DNA of 64,000 nt, taken from the NCBI GenBank assembly GCA_918026815.1, contig CAKJVC010000191.1, positions 434,001 to 498,000 on the forward strand. Direction: 5' to 3'. Positions 47,009 through 59,256 of this stretch are shown here, in pieces. This DNA is from Chalara sp. BL73 (lineage: Eukaryota; Ascomycota; Leotiomycetes; Helotiales). Made by a program: the position numbers and the translations under genes. The stretch's first letter is position 1, and each line of letters starts with the position of its first letter. The notes under the pieces were generated by a model. It worked only from the letters and a program-made list of their open reading frames with translations. It was not told the DNA's origin and did no database searches.

Positions 47009-49537
47009 ATGCCATCACGCTCGAAGAGCGACCTCAATCTGGGCAAGGCTGGGCGCTCACGGCGAGGCAATGCTGGTAACTCTCTAGCCTCCTATCACTA
47101 TCCCCTCTAAATTACATAAGAGACCCGATCTTTACTTATCACAGTATGCTGATAGCTCAATAGACTCAAACATGAGAGCTTCTCGTCAAAGATCGAGCTC
47201 TCCTTCAACTCGAGCAGAAGCCGCTCGGTATCGATCAAGATCGCCACCAAGGAAATACCTCTCTCGAGCCTCGTCTGCTGCCGTGAACACTCCTCCCGAC
47301 AAATCTAAGCCAGCTCCCAGAAAGGAAAGTGAAGATATCTCACTAGATACAACCTCCTCCTCAATCACTCAGAGCTCTGTGTCCTCTTCTTCTGCTACTT
47401 TGCAGGAGAAGGCAGCTAGAGCAAAATTCACCCAATCGATATCGTCAATCTCGTTCACCGCCACAAGCATGACTCCATCAATAGATCCTCGTCAACTCTC
47501 GGGTAGCTCCCAGAGATACCAGAACAACGGATCTTTCCGTAGCAATGCTCCAAACAATATGTCTCTGCCCCCTCTATCCTCACCTAGCTCTGAAATACCC
47601 CAGCAGCGGCCCATTCCATCCGTTAGTATTTCAAAAGCTCTAACTTCTGAGCCATTTTCAGATCCCTTGAGCGCGCTTGCAAAATTGCCCGTACAGCAAC
47701 AGGAGCAAATACAGGCAGTAAATTCTCAACGAAGTACATCAAAGACACCACAGAGCACTCTCATTCAGCAGAACGTTAAGAAACAGGCTGTTTATATGCA
47801 CAATCTTCCATCTCGTATCAGCATTTGGCAGGTAAAGGAGTTTCTAGAGCAAAACAAAATCCTCGACTACACTAATATCCGTTTCCCAAAACCGTAAGTT
47901 CGTTCCTAATATCCTTTCCTGTTTATATATTAAGTAATGAAAATAGTGACCTGAAGAGAGGAAGACCTACCCATTACTTATACGTGGACTTCGAAAGCCG
48001 GGACGAAGCTCAATATGCAATTGACCAACTAGATGGAAAATTCTTCAGGGGGCGACGAATATTTCCATCTTTGTCCAAGGCACCTATCCCAGAGTCCAAA
48101 GTGGAATATCCACAAGAAAATCTTGTACAATATGAGAATGTCGTAGTCATTGCCTATGCGGGGTCACACCCAACCATGACAGATCAAGTTGCCAAAGAGT
48201 TTGCCGCTAGAGGAGGAACAATGATAGACAAGTGGTCGTATGCGCATTACAATCCAAAGTATGTTGTGGACAAATTTCGTCCTCTTGGGTATGTATACAT
48301 TGTCAATGAGGTTTAATTTGCCGTAACTAACTCTTCTGGAAGTTGGAAGGCCGAGTTCGAGTTCGGCACCATTCTACAAGCAGTTCGAGCTAAGAACAGA
48401 TTCGAAGGTTGCATAGTTCAAGGAGAACCTTTGATCATCAGGTACAAGTATGTTGATAACACTGAGGCCAGACTCAAGAAAGCACAAGAGGCAGAAAAAG
48501 AGGCGAAATATTTATCTGAATCAATCGAGTCGCCAAAACCTGTCTGTTTTGATGGGCAAATTGATAGGCGTTTCAAGTGGAGCAACAACCACTCGCAATG
48601 CTGCGGTCAGCAAAAGAGGCAATGCGCTTTGTTACTTGGAAATATTTCTAAAGATATCGGGGTCTCTATCATCAAAGACGAACTTGGCAAGCGAGAAATA
48701 TTAGACTACACAACCTTTCTAATCATCTCATCCCATCCCAAGTAAGCTTGCATTATTTCATAATTATGATGAATGCTAACATTTACAAGGTTCCATAAGG
48801 ATGATAAACTTGTTTATCTCAGATTCAAGACCCGTGATGCGGCCGAAAGTGCAAAAGAAGTCCTACAAGAAGCCGAGATTGACAGCCGTCGCTTGATATC
48901 CAAATTTACATCTATTCGCGTCACTTCATTGCATCAATCAGCGGCTGTGACGAACACACTGGAAGCATTTATGCCCAGCGACCACACGGCTGAAGTTCTC
49001 GATGCAATGGAAGTGAGCGGAGGAAAGCTTATTCACCAGCTTGATGATAATGATTATCCCTGGAGATGGACTTTTCAAGGACACAGTAAAGAACATGTTA
49101 ATTGGTAATATCTTCGAATGCCATATAGTTTCGGTAATTTTGAATACTCACTGATGCTGAACAGGGTAAAATGCCTTTTCGAGTTTGAGAGCAAAACTAT
49201 GGCCCAAATGGCTTTGAACAAATTTACTCCATGGGTGGTGGGTAGTAGCCGCTCAGGTGGCCCATTGTACGTTTACTTGAAATCTGTCGAAGGTGCATCA
49301 TCGGAACATATCGAGAAGATCAAGCGAGCTCTCAAGGCTAAGGAGGAGCAGAGGAAGGAGGAAAGTGACCGACAGGAAAGGGAGCGGGAAAAAAATCGAG
49401 ATCGGTCAACAGGTCCATATGTACCCATGAAATCATACATTCCAGATGAGCGACCAAGACCTGGTCGAGACCTCGTGCCATCGCCTTTGGAGATGTGCGG
49501 AGTTTTTGACCATTATTCATTTTACGACCGCAAGTAA
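47009..49537 (+). CDS. Multi-RRM RNA-binding protein B
   Basis: Exons 47009-47075, 47164-47893, 47947-48288, 48343-48741, 48790-49104 and 49165-49537 give 741 residues. A first 22-codon exon (MPSRSKSDLNLGK) joins to a Ser/Arg-rich disordered region with RYRSRSP. Four RRM-like units follow: 231-312 with good RNP2 (VYMHNL) and RNP1-like (HYLYVDFES) strands; about 330-425 (VVVIAYAG, KAEFEFGT); about 470-550 (ALLLGNIS, LVYLRFKT); and about 550-660 (RVTSLHQS, VKCLFEFES). The tail is a Lys/Glu/Arg-rich helix. Each unit has a phase-2 intron just before its third strand. Shares layout with the gene at 35971. A role in RNA processing or transport is inference. If the short first exon is wrong, the start would be the ATG at 47172. 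Confidence 0.75.
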
Positions 49538-51291
49538 AAGGATTATGTAGATAGTATACAAAGAAGCATCCTTCCCTGGGGTCCAATTTCATTTTATACA
49601 TGACACACTGATCTTTGGACTCTCTGAATAAATTGTAATTAAGAGCCCGTTAGTGATACTACTAAAAATTGCCATTTTCTGCCATTACTGCAAACAACCG
49701 ATAATTTACAGTTTACTTAAAGTATTCATAGGCCTCCGAGAGGCTTTCAGTGTCTCCCGAGTTATTGTGAACAAGTGGATATAAATTTCCAGCGAAAGCA
49801 ATTATAATAAAAGGCATAGCCACTTTACACGTCTCTTGTTACCACTTAACGCAAAAGCTTGAGCATAAGTTTGTTATCTAGATGTATGAGAACTTGTAGC
49901 ACATTTAACAAACGCTTGATTGCATCATTTTCTGGATGCACAAGCTCCAGAAATTAACATTTTTCAAAGGCCTGAGATGTCTACAACTCTAAAATCCTCC
50001 GTTTTTTAGTCTGACAGGCCTGCAGTATATATAAAGTCAGCGTGAGCTCATGCTTCAACTGCACGGTAACTTTTGTATAATATTTTTGGGGTAAACACAA
50101 AGTACATCTATCATGTAGACTGTTGAATAGGGCCCAATGGGTCGGGTTTCTTGCCTTTGGATCTAACGGAATATGAAATTGATAAAAGGTATCACGCTGA
50201 TAGAATATAGTTTGTAGGTGCTTGTATATAATATCCTATATCTACGCAGTAGACCATAAGAGATTTTCTAACGTACTTCATATGCGGCCCGTGTTGACCC
50301 CTCCCAATTGCCCTTATATCCATTAAAAAAAACAGGGTTTTATATTTATTAGTTAAAAAGGCTTTAATTGATTTATACTCGTTTAAAGCACGTACGAGCT
50401 GTATGTACAATTAATTTGTATATGTCACGAATCCAAACACAGGCGCCGTTACAGCTGTTTGTAGGGATTTTAAACAAGGATTTTAACCCAATGAGGAAAA
50501 GTGTAGATGGTGCTTGTTGCACCATTACAAAAAATGCCCCAGACCTCGCAAAACTCCCTAGAGATCATAATTGCCCCAACTTAGTTGCCACTGTTGGTTA
50601 ACAGCTATTATCATGACTAGGGAGGAACTTGGACCTGTACATAACAGATCTGTTTTAGGGTTGTGGCAGTTTGTTGAAATCTGCATCTTGACTACATATC
50701 AAGAATCACAATTCTCCACAGCGTTGAGCCTGTGAGCTTACTCATACAACTGAAACTTCCACAGTGGCATGGGGAATGTCCTCCGCTAAGTTCCTCCCAT
50801 CAACACTGCCTAATTGGAAGAACGTCACTTTGCAGATCTGTTTTTGAGGCTAAGACAAGGCCCTACACCCTTGCCCTGCCTAGATGGAGTGGTTAACTTT
50901 GCCCATGCATAAGGGTGTTACGTACCGTTTGTTTACCAATTGGCCACAAAATTATTTTTGTTTGGTTTGGTTTGCAGACCGCTTAATTGAACTGATATAC
51001 AAGGCCGCCATAAAACGCTATACAATTTCTTGGTGCAACCTCCCTTTTTTTTTTGGCCAAATTAAGCGAGCCATCCGTTCCGAACGTAACAGTACACCGG
51101 CCACCACTTTGATAAGCTCTATCATATATAAATAAATATGTGGTACATTTCCTCATTATTCATTAGTCTGCCCTTCTCTACACCGTCAGAACACCATTTC
51201 CAAAGAGGTAGGGTATAATGTTTTTCTCTCTGTACACCTCCAAGTTTTGGCAGCTCTTTCTAAATACAATCATCTTTGAGATCCAAACAGA
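49538..51291. other. intergenic region
   Basis: 1.75 kb of AT-rich sequence with no supported gene; frames at 50192-50601 and 50884-51135 are not protein-like. Confidence 0.5.
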
Positions 51292-51864
51292 TCAAGTAAA
51301 CAAGATCGTGCCGACGCCTAAAATTCCACTGAGAATTATAGGAGCCTTGAGAGTGGTGCCTGCTCCAGGAGTTGAGGTTGCGCTGGTCGCTGAGGCGGGA
51401 GTGCTCCTGGTCGCGGTGGATGTCGGGGGAGGAGCTGGAGACATATTAGCGGGACTCGCTGAGAGATGGGCAGGGATAGGGGACGCGCTTGGACTTGGAG
51501 ATATGGAAATAAATTGAGTAGATCCTTCTGCGTTCAACGATGTCGAGATCGAAGGGCTTCCAGATGCAGAAGAAGACATACTCGCTGAAGCGGGTACTTT
51601 TGATGCTGGTCAATGTCAGCCATAGCGGCGGCATCGAGAGTACACTGGTTTGTATCGATCAATGGACCTTTGGGAGTTCCTTGGTATGCAGCACCTAAGG
51701 TTAATCAGTACGTTAAATGGTAATATTATGAGAAATATGCCCGCAATACCTTTGAGGAAGAACTGCTCGCTATCCGCAAAGAATTTGGCACCTTTGACGG
51801 AGATTAGCGAAATAGATAGAGCAAAGTTCACAAGACTTGCGACAAGGAACAAAAACTTGAGCAT
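51292..51864 (-). CDS. GPI-type protein with GH72-like N-terminus but no catalytic domain (truncated gene or pseudogene)
   Basis: Minus strand. Exon 1 (51864-51750) codes a signal peptide (MLKFLFLVASLVNFALSIS) and 'LISVKGAKFFADSEQFFLKG'. After an intron with GTATTG donor the next exon reads 'AAYQGTPKGPLIDTNQCTLD'. This is the start of GH72 beta-1,3-glucanosyltransferases (Gas/Gel), which remodel cell-wall glucan. Then, instead of about 400 residues of enzyme, there is a Ser/Pro-rich stalk and a hydrophobic end (LKAPIILSGILGVGTILFT) typical of a GPI anchor signal. Stalk and N-terminus are in different frames. They join if a 38-nt GT-AG intron at 51643-51606 is removed (exons 51864-51750, 51694-51644, 51605-51292; 159 aa); otherwise one frameshift is needed. 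Likely an internal deletion of a GH72-family gene; whether it makes a protein is open. Confidence 0.6.
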
Positions 51865-53480
51865 GGCTCAGAGTGAACTATTTGTAACTCGAGATGTTGG
51901 GGGTATATTTGGCGATGTGGCAGAGGTTGGAATATTCGCAAGCACTACCCTACACGAAATACGATAAGCTGGCTGGTACGTGTCTTATGGCAGAATGATA
52001 CCATGAATCACTCCTTTTCTAGAATTTGCGACAAGTGACAATACTACAGCAATGTAATTATATCTTCTGCTAGATTGATAGCTGTGGTGAGAATAATGAG
52101 CGTCGTATTCAAGGTAGATATGAGGCAAGGAAAGAGGGATGGTCCCAATATGTATGAGGGTAATTCTACTCTCGTATAGTATCGCAACTAAGACTACAAG
52201 TCCACATGATGGTAGCATAATAAAATCAGTTTGTTCGCCATCATGACTGGCGAGCCTACAATGTGGTCAAATTAAGGTACGGTACATGACAATCCTCCGT
52301 ACATATACATGCACCAGCAAACGGCGTATCCACCATACAGATGCTGTACGCTAATGGCTGTGTACTTACTTATTATCGTATTGGAGAGAAACTTACTAGG
52401 ATGCAATAGGGTAGTCCGGTGTCGAATGCTTCTTCCGGTATCACACGAAACAGCTGAGCAATTGTGCTTTTAGGCATCATAAGAATGATATTCGAGATGG
52501 GCTTTTGGAAAGGGGCAAGTTGCAAGGCTGGATAAATAGCAGGAAAGAAGGGAAAAGGCTCGATACTTTAGAACAATAGCGTAATCTTTGATACTTAGAG
52601 CGCAGATCTGGTTCTCAGAGAGTGGGGGAGTGAAACTGATCCTGGCCAGGATATCAATGAATGGAAACTGGGAAATGAATATCGAAGTTTTGGATCGTCA
52701 CCCGCCACAGCTCTACACCGCCACGAAACTGAGTGGTCCTTGGATTGTAGGTGCATCAATCATCTTGCCCCACCTCCACCTCTTCACATGTGCCTCCTCT
52801 TATTTGCTTCTTTTTCAAAATCGGTCACAACTTCACTGCCTTACCCCATATATCCTTTAATACTCTACATTGCACGTTTTTCTTCTCTGCTGTCGCTAGT
52901 ATATTTGCTCACAAGATAGAGAAACCTTGAAGTCATCATCTCTTGGCAAATATCTCAAGTGTTGCTAACCCATCATTTTGCCTATGGGTACTCAAGTATA
53001 TATGCTTTTCCTTTTCATTTCAATGCCGTGTTACCATATTCACAATTTAATTAGAAGAGAGAAATGGCTGAACGCCGTTAGCTTGAGGCTCACCTCCACT
53101 GCAACTAAGATACTAGATTTCAATTGTTCTTGTCTGGTTACTGGTATTCGTCGTATATCCTTTTGAGCTGTGGCTGCAGCGCTAGTATTGTTCTACCCCT
53201 AATTCTGCCTCACGGCCTGCAACCTACCATCAATTCACAGGTATGTGTGATTATGGATAGATGCATGGGGGATGAGCATATCGCTGATGTTATGCATGAA
53301 CTCTAGCCACACAGCCTCGCGGCATCCTCTCTCCTCAAATATCTTTTCGAACCTCTTTTTGATTCTTCGGATATTTGGTGGCACAAGATGTGGCTCTAAG
53401 AATATCTGAACGTTTCAAATAACACATCGAACCGAGATCAGTCGCCATGAAGCCTCCTTGACGCACTCAGTACATTGGCC
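51865..53480. other. intergenic region
   Basis: 1.6 kb without a supported gene. Frames at 52588-52860 and 52978-53306 have no recognisable content. Confidence 0.45.
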
Positions 53481-53926
53481 ATGGACCCAATCTCTTGTGT
53501 TGGAACTGTGGTCGGTGTGGCTGGATTTGAACTCAACTCGCCCAATTTCTCAAAAGATTTACTGATGAAGCATTACCTGCTAGTGAAGACCTTTCTGCAA
53601 TTTGTAGCAGCATCCAAGGGACCAGTGACGTGTTGTACGAAATCGAACGATTGCCGGAACTAGAACGAAGAAACCTCAATAAATGGCCGGAAGTACAATT
53701 TATTTTCTGAACAATCCATCCAAAAATTAAGCGAACATCTAATGATTGCCTACGGATCTTTTGGAGAATTGAAGGCACTACACTAAATGTGAAAAACAGT
53801 ACACTGGAGCGCATTATAGAGACAAGGCTTGCATCATTACACCGCCACATATTACAAGGGAAGGAGCCGCCTGACTTGCGGCTTAATGAAACTTTGAAGA
53901 AGCCAAAGTTAGGAAAGTTAGGCTAG
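53481..53926 (+). pseudogene. relic of a fungal STAND-type (Helo-like) N-terminal domain
   Basis: The start MDPISCVGTVVGVAGF is the classic N-terminus of a large fungal family whose N-terminal helical domain precedes NACHT, ankyrin or unknown regions. The next family block, 'DEALPASEDLSAICSSIQGT' and 'SDVLYEIERLPELE', is in another frame from about 53555. After disruptions between 53700 and 53745, 'CLRIFWRIEGTTLNVKNSTL' and 'LASLHRHILQGKEPPDLRLN' follow, then a TAG near 53924 stops the reading. The order of blocks is that of the family, so the match is not chance, but no single frame or simple splicing joins them. Such proteins act in fungal self/non-self recognition when intact; this copy is dead or badly damaged. 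Confidence 0.75.
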
Positions 53927-56900
53927 CTTGCATGGTCGTACAATAAAAGAGGAGATAAGCTGAAAAGTTCATGATCGAGATATATGAAATTATGGAAGAA
54001 GTAATACAACATATGTAAGTCTCGAAAACTATATCATCCAAATCTGATCACGCTTCGTCGCACTCTGACCTTCCTCGAAGTCAGAAAGCTCATGACTCAA
54101 GAATAACAAAAGAAAATAAACCCCAAGGTTTTGGGCTCAGAAGCGATAGCGGTGAAGAGAGGGATCTACCTAGCCAGTCTAGAAACGATTCCGGACTACC
54201 TCCTCCCAAAATACAAAGGGGGCGACACACTTATCGAGAGCAAGCAATAAAGGAGCATGGTATCTCTCAACGCAAAAAGGTATTCTAGAGCCCTACCAGA
54301 CAACCAAATCACAAGGACGTTTCGGATGGTGGAGTGGCAGATAATGGTGATTATGAAATGTCGATGGTTCAGAAGACGTCTACTGCCCAAAAACATATAG
54401 CCAAGGCCAACTGCCGCACCTTAAAAGTTTCAATCAATGATCTAAGCGAAGTTAAAAATGGAGTTCCTAATCTTGATTGTTCTGGAATAGATCCTGTAAG
54501 TGCTGAAAACCTCTCTACCATGGCTGAGATTGGCTCTATTATAGAGTCTTCTGTCACAAGAGCTGAGAAAATTCCCCTAAGCCCGCATTCAACTAACTGA
54601 TCACCTTTCACGGTACGTACCTACTACAAAAACCGCTATTCACTATACTGAGAAGCGTGATAGTATGATCCAAAACCTGCAAACCAAGATGAGGCTAGCA
54701 TTCAATCTTCTGTTGTTGAGCCTCAACGTAAGTATGGTTCAGTCGATGTACCAAATCTCCCGCCGATACAAAATGATATGAATGGTACCTCTAGCAACTC
54801 GGGATCTGACTCTCTTCATAATACCATGAGTAAGAATGCCGTTAGTTTAGGACTAAAAGGTTCAAAATCAGCTAGTCGCAGCTTTTACAAGGCTTCGTAC
54901 ATCGAGGACATTTTGGAAGAAGACAAGGATAGAGGCTCGACACATGGTACCTCAGGATCCGTATTACTCAATTAAGAGCGTATTCAAAGTCATTCAACAC
55001 GGTCGGAGTCAGCTGAAGCAGGCCCCCTTCATTTGACTCGTCCCTATCAACTAGCGAACACCCTGTTCCGACGCTACTATTACCGCAGCCTCTTTCGGTT
55101 ACATTCTCAGAACCTGAGATACAGCATCCAGTACCACAACACCAGCCAGCATTATCAGTTCTCAGTAAGCTGGACGTTCCTATGATCCCAATATCTCATT
55201 CAGAAGGTCTCGAGGCTCGATCTTCTCTTGAAATCATTACCGCATCCTTGAAAGGAACTGCTGAATTACTACGGAAGACTACCTCCAAATCTACCGATGT
55301 ACAAAGTTGCAATGGCCTGCTAAATGCAATACCGAACGAGTCAACAGCCAACGAGACTAACCCAAGATCAGCACAAACGACAGCACAAAAATATATCTCA
55401 CGTTAAGTGACAAACCAGTATTAGCCAGATCTATAAGCATCGTTCATGCGGACATTGGTGAACCGCCAACTGGGGTGTGCAGTGACGCGAAGAAAGAAAG
55501 GATCTCAAAATGATCCTTCAGCTATTGGCCACAATACGGCATTTGAGTATTTGATTGTTGATAATGAACACATCAACAAAAGTACAGCCTCAACCTGGCT
55601 CGAAAGCGATTTGGACAGTGGTCATTGGCAACATTCAAATAGTATTGGGAAAAAAAGAGCGTGATTTAGAACAGTTGAAACGAAAATTCCGTTTTCGTCA
55701 TCTTGATGAGGCAGATACAGAATATTTCCTTTTCGACTTCCTCACAGCATATACTATACGAGATGGTAAGCATCATCGGATCCCATGTTCTGGCAACTTT
55801 CTCTAAGAAAGAGGCACCTCGGTGGGCCGGAAGACTCATCCTGATAGAAAGAATTTGCCTTCTTGAATCTAACAGAGATCAATGAGCCATCTCGTATCTT
55901 ATCAGACGACGGGATCTGCGTCAAGACACTGGTTCTTTAAAAATGGTTGCGAAAGGATCGACTAAGATTCTAGGGCTGGACAACCAGGGTCCTTGTTGCC
56001 ATAGTCAGGAATGAGTTATCCCATGATGTGCAACGACCGTGGTGCACTTGGAATATCACTAACCGAGAACTTGCCTCCCACAATGACCCAAAATATACAG
56101 AGTGAAACGATAAAGGGTTCGATTGGATAACCAGTTGAGATGATCGCGAAAAGAGAAACCATGGAGGCTAGAAAAGATGAAGAGGTACCATTTTTACTAT
56201 ACAAAGCATTTACCTTTGGTCTTGGCAACGGAGAACAAGAGCTACATCTCACTCGTTTGCGAGATCATACCCCGCGACAAGAGACGCTCAAAGCGGCTGC
56301 ACGCTCACGCAGCGGCTTCTCAAGCAACAGGAGAACTTTCGGCCGAGATTAAGGCTCTTTCTTGATCAATACCCCTTTGGATTGTAGGAGGACGTCATCG
56401 CCCAAACTCGAAATCTCGCCACACGCAAAAGTTAGAGGAATAAGTTGTTCTTGCGCTGCCAAAAAGCGCGTCGTAGGGATCCACTTTTAGCGGCCCATGC
56501 CGCACGCCTGCCAAGGTTTAGAAAGATTTGTCTTCTCAACATCACCTGCTGTTGTATAGATACCTTATGGTGCTTTCCTGAGTATATATGCTCATCATTT
56601 GTCGTATGCAAATCTGCTGCTTCGACTGTGGTATTAATATTTTCGGATCACTCTTTCTTCCGGACCATAAGGTTCAACCAGACTCTCCATCTTTATCCAT
56701 ATCAACATTTTGAGTGGCGGGCTTGGGGTTCTGATTTTAGAAAGCGCCGCGAGTTTATTATAATCGAACACATTTACTATGGTACGTAGTTCTTATATCC
56801 TGAGCAACTGCCGTTGTTACTAACTAATTATCTAAGACCGTACTCAGCATCGATTACGACTGAACCTCAGAATCTTGGCCAATCCTTTGATAACTATTAC

Positions 56901-58280
56901 TCCGAGTCTCTGATAGCCTACAGATGGATCAAGGCATGTGACCTGTTCCATCAAAATTGACAATATACATTGGCGCTCATTGTAAAGAATTACACTCGAG
57001 GAAACGCCCCCAAATCCTGGGTCTTGTTCCACTCTCAGCTACTGTTAGAGCCAGCCGGAGGTCCTTATATAGACGATTGATAATTGTGATAGCCTTGCCA
57101 AAAGCATACCTTTTGAAACGCTTTACCGGACTCTCTAGGGAGCATTTATGTGACTTACAAATTTCGCCTCCCTACCTGGGATTCTCCATACCATTTAGGA
57201 TAACCTGGAGATTAGCCTCTAGCGTCTGGTAAGATGACCGACGTATACAATAGAATATGCTTAAATATGCAGCATCTGGTGCTGTCGGTGGCTCTTACGA
57301 CCTATTTCTTAATAGACCATGGCTCCAGGTGAGAATGACTCGATCATAGCAAGTATGGGGTTGCAGGTAAGAAGAACTTCAGATTCGCATATCTCTATCT
57401 ATATGAGCACATAGTCACCAAATAGCCCTGAATTTTCAGAGAGTAAGTATTTACCTCTCGTTGAACTTATTTTTCCTCATATCATGTTTAGTTCCTAACC
57501 TTAATATTTAATGCTCATTATCCACAAATCAACTTTCCCTTTAGGTTGTGGAATATCTGCGGTATCTTGTTTTCACAAATCCGATAACCAGGGATATCCG
57601 AAGTGGGATCATTTCTGCATTTCGTCACTCTCAAATTAAACAAAAGAACTTGCTAGCCAGGTCGTTCACTTTTCATAGCAAGACATCAAAACACTATTTT
57701 GCACAAGTTACCACTAACTGAAACCATTCTAAGTTTGCAGTTTCATCCACAGAGTCAGTCTAATTAGTATGTCATCGTCGCATCGTTAATACACCTGTCC
57801 TAGTGGGCATTCCAAGAATGTCTCGTAAAGCCAGGGTTACTTCATTTCAGCGAATTGGAGCTCTCCCAGGAGTGTCGCACTAAATCGTCCTCAGAAACCA
57901 TTCCTCGATGTTTTCTATCACTCTCCACGAAAGTAGTCTAAAGGACGAAGCTGCCAAGTTAGCAGAGCGTGATTGTCTTGTCATCGAATTACACTCAACC
58001 AAAGGCCGCGACAAGTTAGTTACGGTATCTGGTGTTACGAAACTCTACTCCCAGGAAGATTACGTTCTGTATCTTTCTGGATTGTGGCAAAAATATCCTG
58101 AGGATGAAACTTGCTGGAGGCTCCAGTCTAGCTTGCGATCTCAACTAGTGGCAATCCCATATCGTGCCCTTTTGCAATCTTTGCGCATAAATGAACGGGC
58201 AAAATTATCCCCTTGTGAAATCGGAAAGCGAGCAAGTATAAAAGGAGGTCTTTCAGGTCTCAGTAGAGGCTACTATTAAC
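53927..58280 (+). pseudogene. decayed coding region downstream of the STAND-type relic
   Basis: A chain of short plus-strand frames with protein-like composition, broken by frame changes and stops: 54334-54600, 54778-54975, 55182-55406, 55446-55806, 56140-56365, 56445-56789, 56957-57232 and 57908-58279. Examples are 'IWTVVIGNIQIVLGKKERDL', 'HLDEADTEYFLFDFLTAYTI', 'LYSQEDYVLYLSGLWQKYPE'. The first 700 bases are Ser/charge-rich, like the linker after the N-terminal domain in this family. I cannot name the later parts. Most likely the rest of the same gene, possibly with further genes, in decay. Boundaries are approximate. Confidence 0.4.
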
Positions 58281-59256
58281 GGATAATTAGGTGAGGGTTC
58301 AGCTGGCATGTTGAGAGTTAGCTACGATCTCCTCTCGACACCAACTCTACGAACCTTTTAAGGTCCTTTATGTCATGTTGAACAGGATGATGAAGAGACT
58401 CCTTCTGATCGACACAAGCGGATCGAGCGCATTTTCTAGTGCCTTTCCACATCATCTGCAAGCCGTGTAGTGTCAACCGATCCGTACTATTGCCAATGGA
58501 GAAGGGGCTAGCCAATACATGTGAGCTGGCTTTTTCAGTATCAACGGGATGGGTCGAAACCTGGATCTTGCAAGGCAAAATGCAGAGGTTCGAGACCGAA
58601 GGCAATATACATACACGCGAGTATTTGAGAACGTTATCGAGAATACGGAAAAGACTTGATACATAGTCAATATGATTTAAAGTGCTGCTTGACTTCGCTG
58701 ACATGCGGCAACAACGCTAGCAGTCTCGACTTATTTTGCTTCTCGTCTTTTCTTCTTTCTTTTCCAGCATCATTTAACTGTGCTCAACTGCTTGGATGAT
58801 TCAACTTTCCGCCTCTATATGAAGAATGCTCATTTCAGGACTTGAGCAGATAAGATGGTGGGAGGTTGGTGGGCAGACGGGGGCACTAAGTCAATAGTTT
58901 GTTTGACTCTGATTGGTTAAGGTAAGGAGTTTAAGCGAGAATTGCGAATATTTCGTGTAGATGAGCACATCGGTCCAAAAGATCGCCTTCAACACAAACA
59001 AAGATGGGATATAGAATGGGTGAATATTAAAGTCCGGAAATCCGGTTTCTGTAATGAGTTAAATTACTGTAAGTTGTATCGAATCTGTATTTCTAGATTC
59101 AGCTCTTTCATTCTAGTTCGTCTTGGTGTTCCACGTGACCTCTTAGCTGCTGTTCTAGTATATCTATTCACAATTGCATACTCCTTCGGTCTGCGAGGCC
59201 GGTATTGCATGTGGTTTTCATGTTTAGAAGTTATTTACTTGTTTCCTAACTTAGCT
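58281..59256. other. intergenic region
   Basis: About 1 kb before the monooxygenase gene. The frame running into it from 58942 is just an upstream extension of the same frame without homology. No gene recognised. Confidence 0.45.

Noticed and set aside
58942..59256. N-terminal extension of the monooxygenase frame with a hydrophobic segment
   Set aside because: The FAD motif belongs within about ten residues of the start in this family; the upstream part is AT-rich leader sequence that happens to be open.
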